Assembly: GCA_963920765.1 (NCBI GenBank)
Contig: OY987244.1
Coordinates: 30,794,358 to 30,858,357, forward strand
Length of the DNA stretch: 64,000 nt
Source of the DNA: Ulota crispa
Lineage: Eukaryota; Streptophyta; Bryopsida; Orthotrichales; Orthotrichaceae
Direction: 5' to 3'
Part shown: piece by piece, positions 36,058 through 48,600 of the stretch
How positions within the stretch are numbered: position 1 is the stretch's first letter
Layout: each line of letters begins with the position of its first letter
Notes under the pieces: generated by a model
Told to the model about the DNA's origin: nothing
Databases searched by the model: none
What the model saw: only the letters and a program-made list of their open reading frames with translations
Translations under genes and position numbers: made by a program

Positions 36058-36171
36058 CCACACAATCCCAATTTTCTCGCAAAAACCCAGAGCAGCCACG
36101 GAATTTTTTTGACACCTCCATAATCCCAAACGAAATACAAATATCATAAAACCAAAATATGTTTGAGCACA

Positions 36172-36549
36172 TAAGGTAGCCGCATCCATGGGCGTGACGT
36201 CCCCATGGACATCACTAACAATGTCAAGGTGCTTATGGGTACAAAAGTGATATTTATGGGTGACAAAGTGATGGTTGTGGGTGACTCCATGACGGTTTTG
36301 AGTACCTATCTCACTATTTGAGTACCAACAAGTCTTGTTTTTAGCATCTCTTACACATGATCCTTACAATTTCAGTGATTTTGGACTTTGAAAAATCTTT
36401 GTGAACAAATGCTTGCAGTTGGAACCTTGAAATTGATACCAATTTTTTTGATTTCCATTTCTTAACTTACAATATTTTTTTCAAAGTTGTTCAATTATTT
36501 TACCTACTCCAAAACCCTTATTTCCACGCTTATGGGTGCGCCTACCTTA
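36172..36549 (-). mobile_element. TAAGGTA-ended MITE, family A, copy 2
   Basis: Starts TAAGGTAGCCGC and ends TGGGTGCGCCTACCTTA. The interior word TTTGGACTTTGAAAAATC is shared with the copy at 46,299-46,718. It lies only about 115 bp from the family B copy to its left. Confidence 0.82.
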
Positions 36550-37339
36550 ATCCCCTTGCGTACGCGTACCTGGTGGCTGCGTCTGCATTCCAGGTTCCCA
36601 ACATCAAGTCTCTCCTCCCACATTTGTCGGGTGCTGGAAGGCACTGTTTACTTGCACAGACATTAATGAGTGGTTAGGGATGAAAATCTCTGAATTTTCA
36701 CCAGCCCAACCTGTACGAGTTCAGATATTTACCATCACACAGGATTGAGCTAGGGAATTCCGAATTTCCATTTGGTTGTCAGTTAAGTTAGAGACTGAAA
36801 TTTTAGTTAGAAGGTAGGTTTTTTTGTTTTTCTTTGGAAATCCAACCCTAGGATCTTATCTTAGACTAGAAGAGGTAAGGTAGAAATACCGAAAACCGTT
36901 ATTGACCATTACTTGGAGAAGTAAACTGTTTTGAAATCAACAATAGCTGCATTTGAAAAAGTTTCTAAAATATTCTCAGAAGATGCTATTTTCTTGCATT
37001 TGATTGGTTCAAACTTATTTTGGAATAAGGTACTAGAGGTAGTCCTTTAAGGTGCATTTATGAAACTAGAATCGGTCCAGACCCTAAATCCACATTCATA
37101 TTGCATAAAATATTCATTCTTGAGTAATTTCTTTTTCTTTTTCTTTTTTGCACTCTTCCTTACCCTTGTTCCTCCATAGATTGAGCACAATTTCTCAAGA
37201 AATCCCCATATCTTACAAGCTAAAGTGGCTTATTTTTATTGTTTATGGTATTTCTACATTACTTGTGGAAAAAAATCAAGTCCTTCTAGATGAAGAGGAG
37301 GGAGATATTTACATTTGAAGTGAGAAAAAAAGTGTTTTT

Positions 37340-38045
37340 TCTTGTACTTTGTAAATTTCAGAAGCCTTTGACCACTTTTTTTATGAAAAAATTGCTCTAC
37401 CCAAAGCTGTGCTTTTATTTTTCCATATAGGAGATCAAGTTAGGTATATGTGGGAGAATTTTCAAATCAATTGGAACTATACAACACACAGGGAAAAAAT
37501 AATAAGTAAAAAGAAGTAGAGAATGAGTCAAAATACTAAATTGTTAAGAATTTAATTATGGAAATGAAAAATGCAAATCCCAATGGTTATAATGTTGTAA
37601 TAAACAATCTACTTCCTCTAGTTTAATTTATTTCCAAAATATTGAAAATGGGGTAAAATAAAGGATTTCATAGTTTGTTTTAGAATAGAGATCTTATAGT
37701 TGCCCACAAATAAAAACTCCTCATAGCTTTCATCTCATTGATTTAAATTGAATGATTAAAAGCTTCTCACATATGAAAAATCTAAAGAACCAATTTCAAA
37801 TTTGTATTTTAAGAAAATAAGAAATTTAAAAGAGTTTTTTGGGCTACCCAAACAGGATGTCCTCCACAACTTTTCATAAATTCATGCATAACTTCTTTGT
37901 TAAGTTTGAATTGAAAAAATATTAAATACCCACATAGGTCTTTGAATTCCCACCAGTCAATAAAAGTTTCAAAAATTACAAAAAATAACTTACGCAAAGA
38001 TACAATCATGCCTAAAGTACCACTTGTCCCCTCGGCCTTTAGGGG
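37340..38045 (-). mobile_element. TTAA-type element, reverse relative of 56,131-57,044 (left end unclear)
   Basis: The right end GGCCTTTAGGGG is followed by TTAA (38,046-38,049). Interior words (CATAATGTTGT-like, CAAATCCCAATGG, AACTCCTCATAGCTTTCATC) match the 56-kb element in reverse. The left terminus was not found; 37,340 is approximate. Confidence 0.65.
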
Positions 38046-38801
38046 TTAAAGTTGAGTATATTAAAATTGTCCACCCAAACCTTGTCTAGAGTTCCACCTT
38101 AGCATAAAAACCTTCAAAAAGTGTTTCATGTAATCAAAATGCTCTAAATTGGAACATCAAATTTGAAACACACTGTGAATTTCAACGCACAAACTTTGGG
38201 CCCTTATACAGAAAGATTTAAAAAATCAATGAGGGAATTATTTCGAATTCCTAGCCATGGTCTCAACCTTGGTCTTCTTTTCCACGCTCTCTTCCTTGGT
38301 TACCAAGCTAAAAAAGTACACCTATTTCCAAATTTGACATAGAATTGTCATTTTCAATTCAACCTTATCAAAATGAATGGTCACACTAAAAAACAGTCCT
38401 AGCATGGCGTTGTTTAAGAACGTTACCAAATTTAGAATTATTTAAAGGAGAGCCATGCCAATATAGAATGTGCTTTTCACACGTGTACTCAAAAATATTA
38501 TGAGATACTGAAAGGCTTCAAAGACAATACTTCCAGAAGCTAGGTACAATCTAGAAGCGCTAAACCAAAGTGCAATTAGCTCAAGAATCTTGATATTGAA
38601 ATAACCAATTTGTTTAGCAAATAATGTCCAATATAATGTTGTTCATGTCAATAAAATATTCTTAGAACTAATGAAGTAAATTGCACATGTTTGTCAAACA
38701 TTAGTCATAATTGAGGACTTGTGCAGCCAAGTTGAAATTAAAATGTGATGGTCTCATTTTGAAATCCAGTCTAATACCAGAAACAAACGAGAGTAACTTA
38801 A

Positions 38802-39644
38802 CCCCTAAATGCCTGAGCCCTCTTTTGAGCTTCTAGAAAATTTCCCAGCTTGAACAAAAGTCAACATTTTAATAAATTGTCTTGAGTTTTTTTGAATTAT
38901 AACCGTACAAATTCAAACTAGATATGTTAGAGGGTACATAGGAAAAGAAAACACAACAATGTCACTTATGGATTGAAAGATTATAATGTTTGATCATGAG
39001 GGTGTTAAAATTGCAAATATGACTTGTAGTCTTTCAATCCTCTTTTCACATGGTGGATTTAAAAAGTTGAACACCAAAAAAAAACAAGGATAAAGAAGAC
39101 AACATATGCAACTGCAATTACTTTATGGTTTTCCAAAATCTCTTCTAAGTGTTTTTTAAATGAATTTCTAGTGTGATTTTTTCTCCAAGATCTGGTGTGT
39201 TTGTGGCTCATTTCCAAGAGCTCTCAACACTACAAAACGTCAAGATCCTTGTACAAAATCTTGAATAGAAAAATCATAATCAATCATTTCCAAAATCAAA
39301 TTTTTGATGCTAAAAGTGGACTTCAAGAAGAACATTGCAAAAAATATAAATGATTAAAACAACAACTTAATTAGATTTGATGAACTTCAAAATATTGTCA
39401 ACACCAAAATTTTGCGTCGTGGGCATTACGTTCCAAAGGCCCTTTGCAGCCGTATGTATGGCCATATGTATATACATACTTGAGTTGTTCTGAAGGCTTT
39501 CCAAATTTTTTTATGCACCCACCATCATACAACCCTTCAATATGTATGGTTTAGGCACTTAATTTCTAGCTGATTCAAACTTTGGAATATTGATTGCTAC
39601 CATTTTTGGTACTATAGCTCTAGAGCCCAAGGGCCCTTTAGAGG
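38802..39644 (+). mobile_element. TTAA-flanked element, 843 bp
   Basis: Left end CCCCTAAATGCC after TTAA (38,798-38,801). Right end GGGCCCTTTAGAGG before TTAA (39,645-39,648). The interior is collinear with the reverse copy ending at 23,938. No protein is encoded. Confidence 0.78.
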
Positions 39645-39876
39645 TTAACTCTTTAAAGACCACACAGATTTTCACAAAATCCATTAAAACTGGGGTAGTA
39701 AACTAAAATGTGTGGTGAATCAAATATGGACCTGATTTCAATAATCCAACCGTACAAATGGGAAGTTCACTTTGTTTACTATCAATAATCAAAATTTCAA
39801 TTAGATCTACTATTGGAGGTACAATATTATAATAATTGAGTGAGTTGTAGGTGGAAAATCTCTAGTTTTTGTGCTT

Positions 39877-40206
39877 CATTAGGAAAAATATGGGGCCCCA
39901 ATAAGGCCTTGAATTTGGAGAGGTCCCTAGTCATGGGAACCCGGTTCCCAATAAAATCATGTGCAAGCTGAGGTGGCATCATTGATGCCACCTCAGCTTT
40001 TTCGAATTTCTTTATTAAAAAAAAAACCAAAAAAGTTTCTTATTTTTTTCTAAGACTTTTTTTTTGATTTTTTTTATTTTTCAGATTTTTTTAAGTAATT
40101 TTTTCTAGCCTTTCGCAGGGGCTGGTTCCCCACATTAGGAACAAAACATAAGGAGGGCCAAATTCATTTATAAAGGCCTTATGGACCCCCCTTATTTTTC
40201 CTAATG
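39877..40206 (+). mobile_element. Family E element, copy 1
   Basis: Termini CATTAGGAAAAATATGGGG and CTTATTTTTCCTAATG. Interior hairpin GAGGTGGCATC/GATGCCACCTC near 39,975. A reverse copy lies at 43,693-44,013. Confidence 0.78.
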
Positions 40207-40879
40207 GTGTGGTTTTAGATCTTACTACTTCATACAAGCTTTGTTTGAGAAGAGCCTTATATTTCTAGAAAGCAGAGTTTCTCACCTTTCCAATGAGACT
40301 AGTTTCACTCAAATGGATAAAAATAGCAATCACAAGGTGTAGCTAAGTGGACAAAAATGGTCAAAAATCCTGCTTTATTTGCTACCCAAAAACAATTTTA
40401 CAAGAAATTTGATAAATGCTATGGAAAATCCAATAGGTGAAAACAATAAAGAATTGGCCTTAAATGTAATGCAACAAATTTTTAAGATGAAATGATAGCA
40501 CCATTTCAATAGATCTTCAAATATTACAATTATATTACTACCATATAGAGAAACAATACAAGCGTATTTCATGAGCAATTTGAAATTTTTTAGGACCGCA
40601 CAATTGAAATTCGACATTCTTGGATGTTTGATGTATTGTGTTGTTGCTTTGATCCATCTTTGACCAAATATGGATACGTATTTTGAGGCCATGCCATATA
40701 AACATCATTATTTATCAACTCACATGCCTGATTTCATTATTTTTTATTTGGTTGAATGCAAAATTCTTGAGAGCACAAGCATTCTTCAAGACCGGTTTCC
40801 AAATTGTTGAACAATTTTACCCTATAAGCCAAAACCCACTTTCCCAAACCAAAATATGGTTTGGCGGTCTCCAAAGGGT

Positions 40880-41021
40880 TAAGGTGGACATTCCCATTCC
40901 CAACCCTTTTCCAATTCCAACTCATGTGTACCCAAGGTGTTCATTTCAATTCTAAAATGAGCACCTCGAATACATATGGGTTGGAATTAGAAAAGGATTG
41001 GGAATGGGTATACCTACCTTA
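40880..41021. mobile_element. TAAGGTG-ended foldback MITE
   Basis: A 142-bp hairpin starts TAAGGTGGACATTCCCATTC and ends GGAATGGGTATACCTACCTTA. The arms pair nearly to the centre at about 40,950. Confidence 0.8.
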
Positions 41022-41316
41022 TGTTGTAATGGTTTTGGAATAACATGTACTACAACATGGTAGGTTTGTATTTTTGTACATCTTGTTTATTGTAAAAAAA
41101 TCTCCATTAACTGCGTTAATATTGTAGGAATAAATACTATCTAATAAATGCAGGATCTTCTAAAGACCATCATTTAGGTCACTTGCCCCTTATTTGAAGC
41201 CCCCCTTATTAAACATATGTGCAAAAAATATTATAATAAATAACTTCAAGGTAAGAAATTTGAGAAGTCATCAAAATTCAAAATCATATATCAAAATTAC
41301 ATATACTAGAAAAATA

Positions 41317-41713
41317 GGAGAAATTACAAATTAGGGGCATGAAAATGAAAAATACTATAGATAAGGGCAACGTTTCAAAGAAGTTACAAATAGGGGCAAA
41401 AATTCAAAATAATTTGTAATTTTTTTGATTTGGAAATAAATTGATTTAGGTACATTACATTAAATGTTAGTTAACTTTCAAAAAACTTAAAGGCTTCTTC
41501 AAATCAAGCCTAAATGAAAAAACTTTGGTAAAGGGGATGGCAACTTTTGAAGGGTCTTTTAATTTTTTTGGAAATTATCTAATATTTAATATGATGTATC
41601 TAAATCAATTAATGTCCAAACCAACAAAATTTACTAGAAGAATTCAAATTATTTTGAAATTGTGCCCCTATCTATGAAATTTTTCATTTTCATGTCCCTA
41701 TTTGTAATTTTCC
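41317..41713. mobile_element. Foldback MITE, 397 bp
   Basis: Left GGAGAAATTACAAATTAGGG pairs with right CCCTATTTGTAATTTTCC, continuing through about 55 bp. The flanking A-rich 9-mers are similar (AGAAAAATA, AAAAAACAA) but do not prove a duplication. Confidence 0.78.
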
Positions 41714-43692
41714 AAAAAACAAAAACAGAATGAATAGACACCCTTACAAGTACTACTTGAATTTACATCCATATGGGAGTCATAAAATTAGGTCATTTAG
41801 ACATGTAGAAGTTAATTGTGCTCTTAAAATATTGAAGAACTTAAAGGTACTAGATTTTTGCTATTCAATACTTTGAATCTAATAGAACCACACTTTTTTA
41901 ATGGGACATTTGATGGGATCTTTGTTTTTCAGCTATTTCCTTTTTTTCTAAAATCAATAAATAACTCTCTACCAACATCAATTTTATCTTTGTGGATAAA
42001 AAATTTGTAAATTAGCCATGAACATGCTATAAATCAAAATAAGAATTCAACTCATGGAACAAAGTACATCACTTATTATAGTTGATGTCATTTGTCAATC
42101 TTTAAATTAGACAAACATGGTGATATTATTGAGTGATGAACAAATTCTAATATGATAGTTACAAATTGAATATCTAATTATCTAATAGCTAAGTAATTGA
42201 TACTTTTAAAATTACAATGTACTTACAAGTTTCATATCACATAATTCAAATTATATAATTTCACAATTCCCGTGATACAATTAATTCAAAAAATGTAATG
42301 ACAAAAGGCATAAAATTTAAGAATTACAATATGAAATCATAACATGAGGGATTGAAAATGTGACTTTCAAGGTCCAAACTTTAGTTTTTAACTCATTTTT
42401 GAAGATCAAGTTATCTTATTGATTACCTATGTGAGGCTTGATGTGAGGGAAATAAGCCTACATCAATTCATCAATTAGTTTGCAATTGTTGCACCATATT
42501 TTTCCATTTTAATCAACCCTTTTATGCCTCTATGTACTAAAATCTCTATTTCCAAACTTTATCAACCACACCAAAATAATATTGAAAGTTCCTTGCAGAT
42601 GACATAAGTTTTTTCAAAAGTAAAAACCCATCTTCGTATCATCCCACAATATGATTGCTTTACTACAATACCTTTTTTTTCCTCCTAAACCAGCAAAAAA
42701 ACATAGCTACTTTTACATAGTTTTTAAATGATTGTGTCCAAATAATTTAAAGATTGCCAAATAGTATGCCTGCCATCAAAATTTGCTCAAAGTAATTCAG
42801 TAGCCACGAAATCAATATTTTCTCTACATCCCCCAATAACTTTTTACTTTCATCTTTTTTACCAAGAGAATGGCTCTTTCATTTTGCCCTAGGGGTAACT
42901 CATTGCATTTTAGAAACAACGTGCGGGAAAATATAAATAGCCTTTTATTCATTTCTGGTTAAATTTATGACAAACTTACAAATAAGGTATGAGCCACTAA
43001 AAATCAAAAATCATTTATGAGTAATTTAAATAGCCTCCAATGTGGGTCATTAATATTTTGTACATATAATTTAGTGTGTCATATATTATATCCTCCAAAC
43101 TAAATTTACAATAACCTGTGTGGGTGCACAACTAGATCAGATATTTTTGTTTTGGGGCAATTAAATGCCCAATTTCTTCAAAACAAAATGATTAGCTTCA
43201 AGGCTTTAGGAAAAAAAGAAAGGTTGTATACTTCTTTGTCTAATCCTTCTCCTTTGTACTTGTTTTTCAATTCTAGGTTTTTCTTTATGAAGAATATAGC
43301 CTAGAATAAATTACACTAAAATGGAAAGTAGAAGTAGTGATAGAGTTCCATCAAATAAGTCATTTTGCCGATTATAAGTAATTATAAGGATCCTTTCATT
43401 CCTACCTACAAGATAAATAGCCACTCAAAATAGGAACCCTTGTTGCACGGGGTACTCAAAATATACATATAGTGACCCCCTCAAACATTTTGCCTCCAAA
43501 TTCTTTGAAATTTAGTCAAGTTAATCCAACCACAAAATCCAATATGTCCACATAACCTCACAATAAGTGGACACAATTTTTGAATATATATACTTTCACT
43601 CTTGGTTGAGGGACTCATATTTATAATAATGATAAACTTGGATCATCACAATCTTAATGGTTTGCCTTCATGAAATTTCATGAAATCTCTTG
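41714..43692. other. Gene-free AT-rich stretch
   Basis: I find no coding region, RNA gene or matched element termini. Nothing here is repeated elsewhere in the window as far as I can see. Confidence 0.5.
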
Positions 43693-44013
43693 CATTAGGA
43701 AAAATATGGGGCCTAAAGAAGGCCTTCAAAAACAAATCCAACCCCCATTCTTTTGGTTCTTGATGTGGGGAACTAGCCCCCGTTGGTGGCCGGAAAAAAT
43801 TAATTAGAAAAATCTGAAAAATCAAAAAAAAAAAGCTTAGAAAAAAATAATAAACATTTTTTATTTTTTTAAATAAAAAAATTAAAGTTTTTGAAAAAGT
43901 TGATGTGGCATTAATGACGCCACGTCAGCTTGCGCATGATTTTATTAGGAATTGGGTTCCCATGGCTAAGGACCCCCCCCCAAACTTAGGGCCTTATTGG
44001 GGCCCCATATTTT
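43693..44013 (-). mobile_element. Family E element, copy 2
   Basis: Reverse copy of 39,877-40,206: GGGTTCCCATGG, GCCACGTCAGCTTGCGCATGA and CTTATTGGGGCCCCATATTTT correspond. The right terminus has lost its CCTAATG end. Confidence 0.75.
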
Positions 44014-45637
44014 GCACTATATGATATAGTGCGGAATTTCTTATTCTTGAAGAATGCACAATTATTTTATTTTGCTAAATTATGTGATAACAAACAAAAT
44101 TTGTGTGCATCTTTGTACAAGATTCATTTATATTTGAGGCATATGGCCAAACAATTTGTGCCCTTTAACCTCCTAAATATCCAAGGCATCAAATTTTGGT
44201 GTTTGAGAAATTTTGAGATTTTTGAAGGTAAATATTTTAATGTTTTAAGTTTTCTTTTTTGAAGAAGTTGCAATCTCAAATTACCTTCATTGTTCAATTT
44301 AAATGTTTTGCATATGACATTCCAATTTTTTTGGTGGAAGCTAAATTGCAAGCATGTTTGTTGCCCAATCATAGGAAAGTGTGATGAATAGTCTCATTGA
44401 TGAACGTAATTGCTACATGGAAAAATTGAGTTGCAAGTTGAAAATAAAATCAAAAACTTCTCCTAAGCAAAGGCCCCTCATATTCAAAATTCATCACTTA
44501 ATAAAATCCAAATGTATCTTTGCACTAATTTCACTTGGATTGTATTTGTTATACAAATCAAAATTCATCCACCATTGAATTCTCTTTGTTCATAATGATT
44601 TTTGGCCAATAATTAGAACCAAAAGGTTTCATAGTGTTAGGTGATAGCTATTTGACTATTACATTGCATTGCAAAGTAACTCATTTGTGAAATTATAAGC
44701 ATGGATTTGGAAGGGGACTGAATATTTATGAAGTAACAACAAGAAAACTAAATTGTCATGAGTGGATGTTTCCCATTATTGTGCATAGAGGTTTCCATTT
44801 TGAGATGGGAATTTGTGATTGGTTGAAAAAAAGACAACAAATTCTATACTCATCCATACTTAATCACAAATATCTAAATATCTGCATTTTTTAAAAATTT
44901 TGGATTTTTTTTTAACACCTCCATACAGGAGCCTTGAAGTTGAAGATCCTACATTTCCAATTTTTTTTTGCCACAATTTAACCCTTGATTGCCCTAGAGG
45001 ACCAAAAGCATTCTCACATGATTTCAAAAGCTTGTTTGAGGTCCTCGATCTAATTTTTGGATCTTGCTATATATTACAATTATGAAGGCATTCAAGTGGT
45101 CCATGCAAATGGAATAATGGCAAGGCAAGCCAAATATTGTACAAGTGCCACAAGAGCTTTAATTGGGTGAAACACCATACGAGTTGTGGTGGTAAGCAAC
45201 ATCTTACAAACTATAATTGATCAATACCCCTTGCAAGCTTCCATTATGCTTGTGCTTTGTAGTAGCAAGAAATTTGCTAGCAAGGATTGAAGCATGTTCT
45301 AGACCCTTGTTTGACTATGGCGGTTGTTGTTTTCAACACAATAACAATTTGAAGCCATGTTTTCATAGAATTTATTCTCGCAATTCTAATTTTTGATTTT
45401 AGGAAAATTTGATCACAATCAACAAGGTTGAAACGTAGATACTTGAAGCCCAATTTTGCACTTGAAAAAAATCTCATATGGCCTTTTTTGCAGCATCAAA
45501 ATTCATTATATGGCCTCAGAAACTGCCGGTCCTAAACCCAAAAAAACCCTGCAAAGAGCTTTAGCCTTGGCTAACAAGGGGTCAAAAGGGGGGGAGTTTA
45601 GCCCCTCCCGGGGAGCTTCAGCCCCCCTCCTCGAATA
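44014..45637. other. Gene-free stretch downstream of TIR copy 2
   Basis: Several short open frames occur but none has recognisable similarity or conserved structure. The 3'-flank module seen beside TIR copies 1 and 3 is not present here. Confidence 0.45.
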
Positions 45638-48600
45638 TTAGCCCCTGAGGCTAATCCTCCGAAAGCTCCCTGTGAGTCTCGGATGGTTTGAATGGCCATT
45701 GCTACGAAGTAGATCATCCCTGACAACGTGGAAACACATTAAAATTCAATGCGCAATGTCACTTCTAGAAAGTGTGCGACAAACATGACGTGATGAAAAA
45801 TTCGCAAATGACATAGAAGTGTAGGAGATGGTGACCATCATACAAAACAAAAGCCAATACTAGGGGGTCGTTTCCCATTAAGGCAGGCCTCTTTCATTTA
45901 CGTTTTCTAAAAATAAATGTACAAATTAACAAATTAACGCTTGATGATGTGCACAAATTAAGCCCACTAGTTCCTTACAATATAAGTTTGCATTTGACAT
46001 ATGCATATGACAATCACTGTGCAAATTTTTTGGCAACAAGGTCACCATGTTCCTTAGCATGGCTAGAGTTGAATTTGACTTCTCTATTCTTATACTTTCA
46101 AAAATATGAGCTTTGTAAATTGCTAACTACCCTCTCACTTGAGGGGGTGTTGTAGTGCAAGCAATTTAATGCTTTGTCATAGTTAATATGGTATCAAACA
46201 TGCAAGTATAAAAAATAATTTTGTTAATTTATGATTGATGTGCATAAATTAGGCTAATTTGTTAATATATGAAAAAACGTAAATTAAAGAGGCTTGCATT
46301 AAGGTAGCAACTTACACTCATCTCTGCCACTGTCCCCATGGGTATCACCTACTATTGCAGTTTGTGTCAATGAGTAACAAAGACAAAAAAGAAATTGGTT
46401 ACGGGTAACAAAGTGATGATTACATATGATTTGTAGGATGGTTTTGGGAGCCCCATCTAACTATTTATGTGGCTATTCAAGTTAGTATTTGAGCATATGA
46501 GTGTTGATTTTAGCATCACCTACACACAAATATACAATTTTAGTGATTTTGGACTTTGGAAAATCTTTGTGAACAAATTTTGGCAATTAGAACTTTGAAA
46601 TTGATGCTAATATTTTTTGTTTCCTTTTCTAACTTGACAATATTTTTTCCAAAGTTCATCAATTGATTTTCCTACTCCAAAATCCTTAGTTTGACGCTTA
46701 TGGGTGTTGCTACCTTAAGGGGTGGTTCACACTACGTCCCACGTCCCATCTTAGCAAGTCCCAATTGTCCCATTGCAACACCAAAACCCAACTTTGTTGG
46801 TCTATCAAGGGCAAAAAATGAGTACCACAAAAAATCACAAATATTTCATGCAAAAATAGTGGTAGGACTTGGACTAAAAGTTGGGTTTACCAAAATGGTT
46901 GACCCAAACCTTGAGTGAAATCTCACCTTCTTTTGTGATAAAACATCCAAAAATTGTTGCTATATAAACAATTAGGACGTGGGACTTGAGACATAGTGTG
47001 AAGTGCCAAGTCCCACTTTTGACTTCACACTAACCAAATTCTCAATGAAACTAGGGACATAGTGTGAACAACTCCTAAGTCCTATAGAAATCTAGAGACT
47101 TGGCAACTCACAGTACAAGTCAAGAACCGGTTGGACCTAGCCAATACACACAGTGTTCCAAATCTCACATCTTGGTTTGTTTGCAGCACTTTTTGAAAAT
47201 TTTGAAAGTTTTGTTACTAAAAAAAAGTGGGACTAAGGTGGGTAAACAGACCATGTAAGGGAAAGATGGCGTTTGTATAAGAATCAAGCCAATTTAGCAG
47301 CTACAAAATATATGGTAGAAAGTCAAAGAAGAGACAATTTTTGGGCCATTTGAATTAATTTTTTTGAGTTAGTATGAATTAACTACAATTTATCAAGGCA
47401 AAAGGTGCGTAGGTAGCTATTCTTGATCATAGGTGGTAGCATTCATGATGCAAAAATGACTTGTAAATGGAGCACATGAGTCCTAAAAACAACCACTACA
47501 AAGCTAAGAATGCTCCAATAAGGCTCTTAAAACGTGCAAGCACCCATTCCATATTCTAATACTCAAATCATGATTGAGAACAAGTTTTCATTTATTAGAG
47601 TATGACATATATTTGTAATTTTTTGAAAGACAAAACTCAACACAATTAAGACAATAAGCACACTTAGTGGTAGCTAATGTCACTCTCTTGAGGTTCTAAA
47701 ATAGTGCATGCACAAGTACAATTCTTGAACATAAAATACATGACCCATTTAAGAAGCTGAGTGCAAGGTTCTTGAAACTCCTACAAGACAATTCAAGTTG
47801 ATAGCACGGATTATGAGCCTCTTACCTTAATGATTTTAGGAGAAGCGGCTATGAATACAAAGACAACAAGTTAAAAAATTACAAAAAATTGATCAAATTT
47901 CCTAATTATTTGAAATTTAGTATATTAAATTATAATTATAGAAATTTTCTAATGCATGCTTGGCTAGCCTAAAACCAACTGATATCCAAAAACACCAGAT
48001 TTTACCCACTGAAGCTCAAAAATCTCCTTAAACATTGGGTAAGACTTTACTCAAAGTTTGGGTGAACCATTGTGCGTGACCCAACTTTTAACCTTAGTCC
48101 CACATATTCTTTGAAGTAAAGTATTCAAGACTTTCTTTAGTGTTCCTTTTGCTCTCAATAACCCAACACAGCTAGCATCTCTTATTGAGGTGGGACTTGC
48201 ACAGGACGTAGGACAGTGTGACAAAATAAGAGGACTTTGTGAATCTCTTCTCTTTTAGTTCATCAAATCTCTAGTCAGTCTTAACCAATTTTGAAGATGC
48301 GAGTGCTCAACCTTCAGGCAGACATAAATATGTTTAAAAAATTTAGCGTCTCATTTCATTGGGATAGAGATTTCTGTCAATTTGAAGATATCTTGTGCAC
48401 TTGTGGTAAACTGATTGCTCCACCTGTTACTGGAATGTTGACAACAGATGGACTAATGAGCCCATGTTGATGGATTAATCCAAGTGAACATGTCTCACGG
48501 TGTACAAATACGCACTGTTCCAAGCCTTACTTCATTCTCAAACTCAAGATCTATCTAGCCAAGAGGTTCAAAAGTGGGACTTCTGATAGCCTCACACCAC

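Noticed and set aside
36172..36549. TTAA-type element because of TTAA at its edge
   Set aside because: Its terminus is the TAAGGTA type, the left edge is ATAA, and the nested sister at 60,938 suggests a 2-bp duplication.
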